A model generated the notes under the pieces. It worked only from the letters and a program-made list of their open reading frames with translations, was not told the origin of the DNA and did not search any database. Made by a program: the position numbers and the translations under genes. From Neisseriaceae bacterium (lineage in GTDB: Bacteria; Pseudomonadota; Gammaproteobacteria; Burkholderiales; Neisseriaceae), in NCBI GenBank assembly GCA_030151665.1, contig JASLDB010000268.1, forward strand, positions 1 through 9,392: a stretch of DNA of 9,392 bases, given 5' to 3'. Shown here piece after piece: positions 1-6,613 of the stretch; position 1 is the first letter of the stretch; every line of letters begins with the position of its first letter.

Positions 1-1373
1 GCATGGGCTTGATTAGTTTAATCAGCCTACCCATTATTACTTGGTTTTTCAATATTGAGGATATTGGCCGCATTGCCATGTTGCAAATGGTAACAGCCCT
101 TGCCACCATTTTTTGTACACTCGGTTTGGACCACGCTTTTGTTCGTGATTACCATGGTAGCCCCAATCCCAAAGCCTTATTGTGGAATACTTTGTGGCCG
201 TCTTTGTTACTCATGGGCATCCTATTTGTCGTGGTAACCTTGACCTTAGCACCACAAGTGTCATGGTTATTATTTGACTTGCAGCAACCTATTTATGCTT
301 ACCTAACCTTGGTTTGTATTATTGCTGCAGTACTGACTCGATACTGTTCTTTGATTTTGCGCATGCAAGAAAAAGGCTTTGCTTATTCTGCTAGCCAGAT
401 TTTGCCCAAGCTCATTTTCCTAGGGCTTGTGTTTATTTTTGCTTGGCTACTACAGCAACGCCATTTTGATGATTTACTGCATGCTCATGTGATTTCACTG
501 GTGGCTGTTTTGCTATTTTTTGCATGGAATACCCGCCAATTTTGGCAAGGTATTTACCAAAGTAGCTGTGATTATCAACAAATCAAAACCGCGTTACAGT
601 TTGGCTTCCCATTGATGGTCGGTGGTTTTGCCATTTGGGGTTTGAATAGTATCGATCGATTTTTTCTACGCACCTATGCAGATTTACAAGCATTGGGCTT
701 GTATTCAGTCAGTTTGAGTTTTGCCAATGCAGCCACCATTGTCACCAGTATTTTTACCACATTGTGGTCACCCACGATTTTTAAAATTTTGGCAAAAAAC
801 CCAAACGATGTTGATTTTTTCCATCAAGCCAAAGATCACATGTTGGCAGCAGTGGTGATCTTGGCTAGCTTGGTTGGGATGTTTAGCTTTGTGGTGCCGT
901 TTTTCTTGCCTAAGCCTTATGCTGCCATTGCCTATTTATTGCCTGCAGTGTTTTTGATTCCATTGCTTTATGCGTTATCAGAAGCCTTTTCGATTGGCAT
1001 TCAAGTCGTGCGCAAAACCCATGTCACCATGTGGTGTGCATTTTCAGCTTTATGTTTAAGTGCCATATTCAATCTCTACTTCACCCCCCGATTGGGTGCA
1101 TTTGGCGCTGCGATGGCGGCTGTTTTGGCTTATAATTTCTTTGTAATATCCCGTATTTGCATGGCAAGGCGTTTGTGGCAACATTTTCCCCTCGCCTTAT
1201 TGCTGATTTATTTAACCACATTGGCTGCATTGGCGATTGTGGGATTGATTTGGCAGTCGCCATGGTTACACGGCATATGGGCTATATTATTGCTAATTGC
1301 CCTGATTCAATTTAAATCTTCTGTTGGTGCGCTATACCATTTATTGGCGCACAAAAAAAGTACACAACCATGA
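1..1373 (+). CDS. Wzx-type polysaccharide/oligosaccharide flippase, 5'-partial
   Basis: Very hydrophobic protein of at least 456 residues, read from the first complete codon at position 3. It belongs to the PST/MATE-like flippases that move undecaprenyl-diphosphate-linked oligosaccharides from the cytoplasmic to the periplasmic face. Membrane segments are visible roughly at residues 25-45, 65-90, 98-117, 135-150, 163-175, 200-215, 235-255, 283-300, 310-330, 342-360, 365-383, 395-416 and 420-436. The stretch at 199-222 (FGFPLMVGG, then NSIDRFFL) is the typical middle motif of the PolySacc_synt family. The ATG at 3 is probably internal. The protein opens in the middle of what is normally the first membrane helix (SLPIITWFFNIEDIGRIA resembles residues about 15-40 of homologues), and the frame is open to the window edge. 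The real start therefore probably lies upstream. The stop overlaps the next start by 4 nt (ATGA). Substrate specificity cannot be read from sequence. Confidence 0.9.
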   Translation, partial: MGLISLISLPIITWFFNIEDIGRIAMLQMVTALATIFCTLGLDHAFVRDYHGSPNPKALLWNTLWPSLLLMGILFVVVTLTLAPQVSWLLFDLQQPIYAYLTLVCIIAAVLTRYCSLILRMQEKGFAYSASQILPKLIFLGLVFIFAWLLQQRHFDDLLHAHVISLVAVLLFFAWNTRQFWQGIYQSSCDYQQIKTALQFGFPLMVGGFAIWGLNSIDRFFLRTYADLQALGLYSVSLSFANAATIVTSIFTTLWSPTIFKILAKNPNDVDFFHQAKDHMLAAVVILASLVGMFSFVVPFFLPKPYAAIAYLLPAVFLIPLLYALSEAFSIGIQVVRKTHVTMWCAFSALCLSAIFNLYFTPRLGAFGAAMAAVLAYNFFVISRICMARRLWQHFPLALLLIYLTTLAALAIVGLIWQSPWLHGIWAILLLIALIQFKSSVGALYHLLAHKKSTQP

Positions 1374-2479
1374 AAATTGCCCATTTAAGCTCTGCCCACC
1401 CTCGCTTTGATACGCGAATTTTTGTCAAAGAATGCCAATCATTATTGGCCGCAGGTCACGAGGTTCACTTGGTAATTGCTGATGATTTAGGCGATAGCCA
1501 ACAAGATGGCATTCATATTCACGATGTTGGCAAAAGCCAAGGACGCATTAAGCGCATATTAGAAACCACTCAACGTGTACTCAAAAAAGCCATTGCCATT
1601 GATGCTGACATCTATCATTTACATGACCCTGAACTGATGTTAATTGGCATTAAACTGAAAAAACTGGGTAAGAAAGTGATTTTTGATGCCCATGAAGATT
1701 TGCCCAAACAATTGTTAAGCAAACCCTATTTCAATGCCCCCATTCGTAAGCTCTTATCCAAGTTTGCCGCTTATATTGAAAATCAATGCTGCCGACAATT
1801 TGATGCAGTTGTCGCAGCGACCCCTTATATTCGTGATAAATTTTTGCCCATCAACCCCAAAACTGTTGATGTGAATAACTACCCAAAACTATCAGAGTTT
1901 TCTGACTTACAAGGACAAAGTAAAAGCTTCTCAAGACAACTTTGTTACATTGGCTATATCACCAAAATTCGGGGTATCAAAGAAATTGTGCAAGCATTGT
2001 CTTTCACCCAAGAGAACTGTGAATTGGTCATTGCAGGCGAATTTGAAAGCGAAGTCTTGCAAAACGAAATCATGGCATTGCCAGAATGGCAAAAAGTGCG
2101 TTTTGTTGGCTGGCAAGACAGAGCGGGTGTGGTCGATGTATTAAAAAATAGCCAAATTGGCTTGGTAACCTTGCACCCAACCATTAATTACATGGATGCC
2201 TTGCCTGTTAAAATGTTTGAGTACATGGCAGCGGGTGTCACCGTGATTGCGTCGAATTTTCCCTATTGGCAAGGTATCTTGAATGAAGCCAATGCTGGCA
2301 TTTGTGCTGACCCATTGTCGCCACAAGACATTGCCCAAGCCATCGATACCTTACTGAGCCAACCCGAACACACCCTACAACTGGGTAAAAATGGGCAACT
2401 TGCTGTTAACCAATCTTTTAACTGGCAACAAGAACAACAAAAACTTTGCCAACTTTATGCTTCTTTGGAACACGCATGA
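1370..2479 (+). CDS. Glycosyltransferase family 4 (GT-B fold), cytoplasmic
   Basis: A 369-residue protein, the normal length for GT4 retaining glycosyltransferases that transfer a sugar from a nucleotide donor to a lipid-linked glycan. The N-terminal Rossmann-like half starts with MKIAHLSSAHPRFDTRIF and has HLHDPELM (83-90) and FDAHEDLPKQ (105-114), a signature of a common capsule/O-antigen GT4 subfamily. The C-terminal donor-binding half starts near 191 (CYIGYITKIRGIKEIV) and carries ALPVKMFEYMAAG (277-289), with Glu284 as the conserved second acidic residue of the E-x7-E motif. The first position is Asp276. The start at 1370 is fixed by the 4-nt ATGA overlap with the flippase stop and by alignment of the canonical MKI N-terminus. 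Only a weak A-rich Shine-Dalgarno precedes it, so translation is probably coupled. Donor and linkage are unknown. Confidence 0.9.
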   Translation: MKIAHLSSAHPRFDTRIFVKECQSLLAAGHEVHLVIADDLGDSQQDGIHIHDVGKSQGRIKRILETTQRVLKKAIAIDADIYHLHDPELMLIGIKLKKLGKKVIFDAHEDLPKQLLSKPYFNAPIRKLLSKFAAYIENQCCRQFDAVVAATPYIRDKFLPINPKTVDVNNYPKLSEFSDLQGQSKSFSRQLCYIGYITKIRGIKEIVQALSFTQENCELVIAGEFESEVLQNEIMALPEWQKVRFVGWQDRAGVVDVLKNSQIGLVTLHPTINYMDALPVKMFEYMAAGVTVIASNFPYWQGILNEANAGICADPLSPQDIAQAIDTLLSQPEHTLQLGKNGQLAVNQSFNWQQEQQKLCQLYASLEHA

Positions 2480-3717
2480 ATATTGTTTTAATCAACCACT
2501 ATGCTGGCTCCTTACAGCACGGCATGGAATATCGTCCCTACTACATGGCAAAAGCATGGCAAAAAGCAGGTCACACCGTGACCATTATTGCCGCTACTTT
2601 TTCACATGTGCGCAGTAAACAACCCACAGCACACCAAGGCCATGCAACTTTTAGTGAAGAAATGATTGATGGTATTCGCTATATTTGGGTTAAAACACCC
2701 GAATATGGTGGCAATGGCATATCTCGTGTTAAGAATATAATGACCTTTTTGTTCCATGTGTATCGAATGAGCAAAACATGGGCCAAGCGTTTTCAGGCCG
2801 ATGCGGTCATTGCCTCTAGCACTTACCCGATGGACAATTTGGTGGCACACCGCTTGGCCAAAATGACCCAAGCCAAATTCATTTATGAAGTACATGACTT
2901 GTGGCCATTGTCGCCAGTGGAAATTGGTGGCATGTCACCCAAGCATCCCTTTATTCGCCTGTGCCAATTTTCAGAAAACTATGCTTACAAACATTGTGAT
3001 GCCACCGTATCCATGTTGCCCAAAGTCCATGAACACATGCAAAGCCACGGTTTGGATTTACAAAAACTGCACATCATCCCCAATGGCATTGTTGAAGAAG
3101 ATTGGCTACCCAGCCAATTAGAACCGTTGGCCAATGGCGAATTAAAAAACTTTTTGGACATTTGCCAAAAACAAGGCAAAACCATTGTGGGCTATGCGGG
3201 CTCACATGGCACACCCAATGCCATGGAAGTTTTATTAGACGCAGCCAAAAAGCTGCCCGAAAATATCGCGGTTGTTTTGGTCGGCAGTGGTTTAGAAAAA
3301 CAAAACTTAATCAATAAACAGCAACAAGAAGACATTCACAATGTGTCATTTTTTGATCCTATCCCCAAAAAACAAATCCCAGCTTTGTTGAATTATTTTG
3401 ATATTGCCTACATCGGTTGGCAACATGTTCCCATTTACCGTTTTGGGATTAGCCCCAATAAACTCATGGACTACATGATGGCAGGCAAAGCCATTGTCCA
3501 TTCAGTCGAAGCGGGCAATGACCCAGTGACCGAACAGCAATGCGGTATGACTGTCCCACCTTTGGATAGTGATGCCGTGGCCAATGCCATCATGGCTTTA
3601 CAAGCCATGGACAAAGACCAGTTAAAAATCATGGGTGACAATGGCAAGCGCCATGTCAAAAATGCCCATACTTACACCATTTTGGCACAACAATTTTTGA
3701 AAGCCATTGAATCATGA
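2476..3717 (+). CDS. Glycosyltransferase family 4, WbuB-like
   Basis: A 413-residue GT-B glycosyltransferase, second of the pair likely to extend the lipid-linked sugar. The N-terminal half reads MNIVLINHYAGS, then GMEYRPYYMAKAWQKAGH, typical of the WbuB-like branch of GT4. YEVHDLWPLSPVEIGGMSPK (137-156) is a strong subfamily signature. The C-terminal half has VGYAGSHG (238-245), VVLVGSG (266-272) and SPNKLMDYMMAGK (326-338). The usual Glu of FEYMAAG is Asp332 here. An upstream in-frame ATG at 2446 would add ten residues, but I reject it: the ATG at 2476 forms an ATGA overlap with the preceding stop, matches the family N-terminus, and has a GGA Shine-Dalgarno-like site just upstream. The stop overlaps the aminotransferase start by 4 nt. 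WbuB of E. coli is an L-FucNAc transferase, but no FucNAc synthesis genes are present here, so I do not transfer that specificity. Confidence 0.88.
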   Translation: MNIVLINHYAGSLQHGMEYRPYYMAKAWQKAGHTVTIIAATFSHVRSKQPTAHQGHATFSEEMIDGIRYIWVKTPEYGGNGISRVKNIMTFLFHVYRMSKTWAKRFQADAVIASSTYPMDNLVAHRLAKMTQAKFIYEVHDLWPLSPVEIGGMSPKHPFIRLCQFSENYAYKHCDATVSMLPKVHEHMQSHGLDLQKLHIIPNGIVEEDWLPSQLEPLANGELKNFLDICQKQGKTIVGYAGSHGTPNAMEVLLDAAKKLPENIAVVLVGSGLEKQNLINKQQQEDIHNVSFFDPIPKKQIPALLNYFDIAYIGWQHVPIYRFGISPNKLMDYMMAGKAIVHSVEAGNDPVTEQQCGMTVPPLDSDAVANAIMALQAMDKDQLKIMGDNGKRHVKNAHTYTILAQQFLKAIES

Positions 3718-4883
3718 AAACCGAACAAGCTTTTTTACCTTTTTCTTTGCCTGAAATTGGCGATGACGAAATCAACGAAGTGGTTGATTCTTTACGATCA
3801 GGCTGGGTCACCACAGGCCCCAAAACCAAACAGTTCGAAGCTGATTTTGCTGCCTATTTAGGCGATAATGTAGAAGCCATTGCTGTCAATTCAGCAACCT
3901 CGGGTTTACACCTAGCCTTAGAAGCGGTGGGTGTTAAAGCAGGTGATGAAGTCATCGTGCCAACCTACACCTTTACGGCTACCGCCGAAGTGGTGCGCTA
4001 TTTGGGTGCCAATCCTGTTTTTGTGGATTCTGACCCCATGACTTACAATATTGACCCACAAGCCATCGAAAAAGCCATTACCGATAAAACCCGAGCCATT
4101 GTACCAGTTCATTTTTCGGGCCTGTCTTGTGACATGACAGCTATCATTGCCATTGCCAAAAAGCATGGTTTAAAAATCATCGAAGATGCTGCCCATGCCT
4201 TCCCTACTCGTTTCCAAGGGCAATTAATCGGCACATTAGACACCGATGCCACGGTGTTTAGTTTTTATGCCAACAAAACCATGACCACAGGCGAAGGTGG
4301 CATGTTGGTTTCTAAAAACAAAGACTTAATTGCCCGAGCCAAAGTCATGCGTTTACACGGTATTAGCCGCGATGCCTTTGATCGCTACCAATCCAAAACA
4401 CCTGCTTGGTTTTATGAAGTGATTGAACCTGGTTTCAAATACAATATGCCCGATATTTGCGCTGCCATTGGTTTACACCAATTGAAAAAAATTGATGCAT
4501 TCCATGCCAAGCGCGTTGCCATGGCAAAAGTGTATTATGATGCTTTGCAAAACTTACCAATTACCTTGCCTTGCCAAGGTGATAACATCGAAGAACATGC
4601 TTGGCATTTATTTGCCATTCAACTACACGACAATGCCCCACTAAAACGTGATGATTTTATTGTCGAAATGGCCAAGCACAATATTGGTTGTTCAGTGCAC
4701 TTTATTCCATTGCACAAACAACCAGTTTGGCGTGATGGCTATCAATTAAATGACACCATGTTCCCAATTGCTGAACAGACATTCCAACACATCGTGTCGA
4801 TTCCGTTTTACACCAAAATGACCAAGAGTGACCAAGCACATGTCATTACCACCATTAAGCATTTATTGGGTGGTTCATGTTAA
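3714..4883 (+). CDS. DegT/DnrJ/EryC1/StrS family PLP-dependent nucleotide-sugar aminotransferase
   Basis: A 389-residue fold-type I PLP enzyme of the sugar aminotransferase family, full length. Visible landmarks are SGWVTTGPKTKQFE (29-42), NSATSGLHLAL (59-69, cofactor phosphate region), PTYTFTATAE (83-92), EDAAHA (157-162, with Asp158 expected to contact the pyridine nitrogen), and FYANKTMTTGEGG (184-196), where Lys188 should form the internal aldimine. KYNMPDICAAIGLHQL (242-257) is the conserved C-terminal core. The family uses glutamate to aminate 4-keto (less often 3-keto) nucleotide sugars. With the UDP-GlcNAc 4,6-dehydratase at 6614-8512, the natural inference is formation of a UDP-4-amino-4,6-dideoxy-HexNAc, as done by C. 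jejuni PglE or neisserial PglC. Axial versus equatorial amination (FucNAc4N versus the bacillosamine precursor) cannot be called by eye. It overlaps both neighbours, by 4 nt and 7 nt. Confidence 0.92.
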   Translation: MKTEQAFLPFSLPEIGDDEINEVVDSLRSGWVTTGPKTKQFEADFAAYLGDNVEAIAVNSATSGLHLALEAVGVKAGDEVIVPTYTFTATAEVVRYLGANPVFVDSDPMTYNIDPQAIEKAITDKTRAIVPVHFSGLSCDMTAIIAIAKKHGLKIIEDAAHAFPTRFQGQLIGTLDTDATVFSFYANKTMTTGEGGMLVSKNKDLIARAKVMRLHGISRDAFDRYQSKTPAWFYEVIEPGFKYNMPDICAAIGLHQLKKIDAFHAKRVAMAKVYYDALQNLPITLPCQGDNIEEHAWHLFAIQLHDNAPLKRDDFIVEMAKHNIGCSVHFIPLHKQPVWRDGYQLNDTMFPIAEQTFQHIVSIPFYTKMTKSDQAHVITTIKHLLGGSC

Positions 4884-5473
4884 AGCGTGTTTTTGATTTT
4901 GTGGCATCGCTTTTGGGCTTAATCACCTTAAGCCCAATTCTGCTATTCTTAGCGCTGTGGATTAAAATAGATTCCACAGGCCCTGTATTTTTTCGCCAAG
5001 AACGTGTGGGCCGACATGGCAAGATTTTTCGCATTCACAAATTTCGCAGTATGGCGACCAATACCGAAAAAGAGAGCCGTTTGACCATTGGTCAAGATAA
5101 ACGCATTACCCAAGTTGGCCAGTTTATTCGTCACTACAAATTGGATGAATTGCCGCAATTAATTGATGTTTTACAAGGCACCATGAGCTTGGTTGGCCCA
5201 AGACCTGAAGTGGCAGAATTCATGGACTTATATCCCCATGAAACTCGGACCAAAATATTATCAGTTAAACCCGGTATTACCGATTGGGCTGCGATTAAGA
5301 TGATCGATGAAAACGAAGTTTTGTCAAAATACCCTGACCCACGCCAAGCCTATATTGATGTCATCATGCCCATGAAAGCTGAATTTTATCTGCAATACGT
5401 TGCCAAACACTCAGTGATTGAAGACATTCGCATCATTTTGGCAACCATTCACAAAATTATTAAACGGGATTAA
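4877..5473 (+). CDS. Small monotopic phosphoglycosyl transferase (initiating sugar-1-P transferase)
   Basis: A 198-residue enzyme of the bacterial sugar transferase family (WcaJ/WbaP catalytic core; the size of C. jejuni PglC). It transfers a sugar-1-phosphate from a UDP-sugar to undecaprenyl phosphate, the committed first step of glycan assembly. The N-terminus has Lys3-Arg4, then a hydrophobic re-entrant helix with the Ser19-Pro20 kink typical of monotopic PGTs. FFRQERVG (38-45) and KFRSM (55-59) follow. The catalytic Asp-Glu dyad lies in KLDELPQL (Asp90-Glu91), followed by MSLVGPRPE (103-111) and KPGITDWA. Asp replaces the Gly seen in many WcaJ-type proteins (KPGITGWA). There is no N-terminal multi-pass domain as in WcaJ/WbaP and no C-terminal acetyltransferase as in neisserial PglB. 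The start at 4877 overlaps the aminotransferase stop by 7 nt and lacks a strong Shine-Dalgarno site, suggesting coupling. The neighbouring genes make a UDP-4-amino-6-deoxy-HexNAc a plausible substrate, but this is not proven. Confidence 0.93.
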   Translation: MLKRVFDFVASLLGLITLSPILLFLALWIKIDSTGPVFFRQERVGRHGKIFRIHKFRSMATNTEKESRLTIGQDKRITQVGQFIRHYKLDELPQLIDVLQGTMSLVGPRPEVAEFMDLYPHETRTKILSVKPGITDWAAIKMIDENEVLSKYPDPRQAYIDVIMPMKAEFYLQYVAKHSVIEDIRIILATIHKIIKRD

Positions 5474-5476
5474 AAC

Positions 5477-6505
5477 ATGTCTAAAACCATTTTGTTAACG
5501 GGCGGTGCGGGTTATATTGGCTCTCACACTGCAGTACAGTTATTGAACAACAACCACCAAGTCATTGTTTTGGAAAACTTTAGCAATAGCTCAGCAACCA
5601 GTTTAGAACGTGTTCAAACCATTACTGGCAAATCCTTAACCCTGATTCAAGGCGATGTTCGCAACAGCGATTGCTTGGATCGTGTCTTTGCTGAACACAA
5701 TATAGATGCAGTCATCCATTTTGCTGGCTTAAAAGCGGTGGGTGAAAGCAGTCAAATCCCACTCGAATATTATGATGTTAATGTGGGTGGCACCATTAAA
5801 CTGTGCCAAGCCATGGCCAAAGCCCAAGTCTTTCATCTGGTATTCAGCTCTTCCGCCACTGTGTATGGTGATTCTGAAAATGTGCCATTTAGTGAAGACC
5901 AACCCACGCAAAAACCCACCAATCCCTATGGCCACAGCAAATTAATGGTGGAAAACATCTTAGAAGACATGGTCAAAGCTGATTCACGTTGGTCATTGGC
6001 ATTGCTTCGCTATTTCAACCCCATTGGCGCCCATCCGTCAGGTTTAATTGGTGAAGATCCAAACGGCATCCCCAATAATTTATTACCTTATATTAGCCAA
6101 GTCGCCATTGGTAAATTGCCACAATTGTCTGTTTTTGGTGACGATTACCCCACCAAAGATGGTACAGGTGTTCGTGATTATATTCATGTGGTGGATTTGG
6201 CTGATGGGCACTTGTCTGCCTTAACCTATCTAATGCAACATGCAGGGCTACACACATGGAATTTGGGCACAGGTGTGGGTTATTCCGTATTGGATGTGAT
6301 TCAAGCGTTTGAAAATGCATCGGGTAAAAAAATTGCCTATCAAATCATGCCACGCCGTGCAGGGGATATTGCCAATTGTTATAGCAATCCAACCAAAGCC
6401 AAGCAAGAACTCAATTGGCAAACCCAATACGATTTACATACCATGGTTGAACACACTTGGCATTGGCAACAACAAAACCCCCAAGGCTACAGTACAAATC
6501 ATTAA
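5477..6505 (+). CDS. galE: UDP-glucose/UDP-N-acetylglucosamine 4-epimerase (GalE family)
   Basis: A 342-residue extended short-chain dehydrogenase, the same size as E. coli GalE (338). The NAD-binding motif TGGAGYIGS is at 8-16. The catalytic set is Ser126 (in FSSSATVYGD), Tyr151 and Lys155 (in NPYGHSKLMVE). GTGVRDYIHVVDLADGH and ELNW near the C-terminus are classic GalE blocks. It interconverts UDP-Glc and UDP-Gal by transient C4 oxidation. At the residue equivalent to E. coli Tyr299 this protein has Cys301, in GDIANCYSNP, as in human GALE (Cys307), which also epimerises UDP-GlcNAc and UDP-GalNAc. By established work on that position, dual activity is likely, so 'gne' would be an alternative name. 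The start follows the PGT stop after 3 nt, preceded by CGGGA. It is the last gene before a hairpin. Its likely job is to supply Gal or GalNAc donors to the GT4 enzymes. Confidence 0.94.
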   Translation: MSKTILLTGGAGYIGSHTAVQLLNNNHQVIVLENFSNSSATSLERVQTITGKSLTLIQGDVRNSDCLDRVFAEHNIDAVIHFAGLKAVGESSQIPLEYYDVNVGGTIKLCQAMAKAQVFHLVFSSSATVYGDSENVPFSEDQPTQKPTNPYGHSKLMVENILEDMVKADSRWSLALLRYFNPIGAHPSGLIGEDPNGIPNNLLPYISQVAIGKLPQLSVFGDDYPTKDGTGVRDYIHVVDLADGHLSALTYLMQHAGLHTWNLGTGVGYSVLDVIQAFENASGKKIAYQIMPRRAGDIANCYSNPTKAKQELNWQTQYDLHTMVEHTWHWQQQNPQGYSTNH

Positions 6506-6530
6506 CATGGTCAATACCTTGGTGTAAACT
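6502..6530 (+). promoter_or_regulatory. Weak candidate sigma-70 promoter for the dehydratase
   Basis: TTAACA (6502-6507) and TAAACT (6525-6530) are spaced by 17 nt and match the -35 and -10 consensus at 5/6 and 4/6 positions. The predicted start, near 6537, would place the hairpin at 6545-6584 at the very beginning of the transcript. The -35 overlaps the galE stop codon. Matches of this quality are common in AT-rich DNA. The case rests mainly on position, in the only sizeable intergenic gap and upstream of a gene with no close upstream neighbour. Confidence 0.2.
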
Positions 6531-6544
6531 AGTCTTTCATTCGC

Positions 6545-6590
6545 AATAGGCATTGGCTCATCTTACCAAGATGATCTGCCTATTTTATTG
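6545..6590 (+). terminator. Interrupted stem-loop with T-rich tail (terminator or attenuator)
   Basis: The outer arms AATAGGCA (6545-6552) and TGCCTATT (6577-6584) are perfectly complementary. Inside them TCATCTT (6558-6564) and AAGATGA (6568-6574) are also perfectly complementary, with an ACC loop at 6565-6567. An asymmetric internal loop (TTGGC against TC) separates the two helices. The 3' arm runs into TTTTATTG, a modest U-tract. The site is 39 nt after the galE stop and 24 nt before the dehydratase start, so it probably ends or attenuates the upstream operon. The stem is only moderately GC-rich and the U-tract is interrupted, so read-through is plausible. Confidence 0.6.
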
Positions 6591-6613
6591 TAATTTGCCA
6601 TATTGATGATTGT

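Noticed and set aside
2446..2475. Upstream in-frame ATG that would lengthen the second GT4 by ten residues
   Set aside because: It lies inside the preceding gene, the extra residues do not resemble the family N-terminus, and the ATG at 2476 forms the same ATGA junction as its neighbours.
2602..2895. Minus-strand open frame of 97 codons
   Set aside because: It is antisense to the conserved N-terminal half of the WbuB-like transferase and has no family resemblance or ribosome binding site.
6481..6522. CCAAGG (6481-6486) and CCTTGG (6517-6522) as an inverted repeat around the galE stop
   Set aside because: The arms are only 6 nt with a 30-nt loop and lie partly in coding sequence; this is expected by chance and much weaker than the hairpin at 6545-6584.
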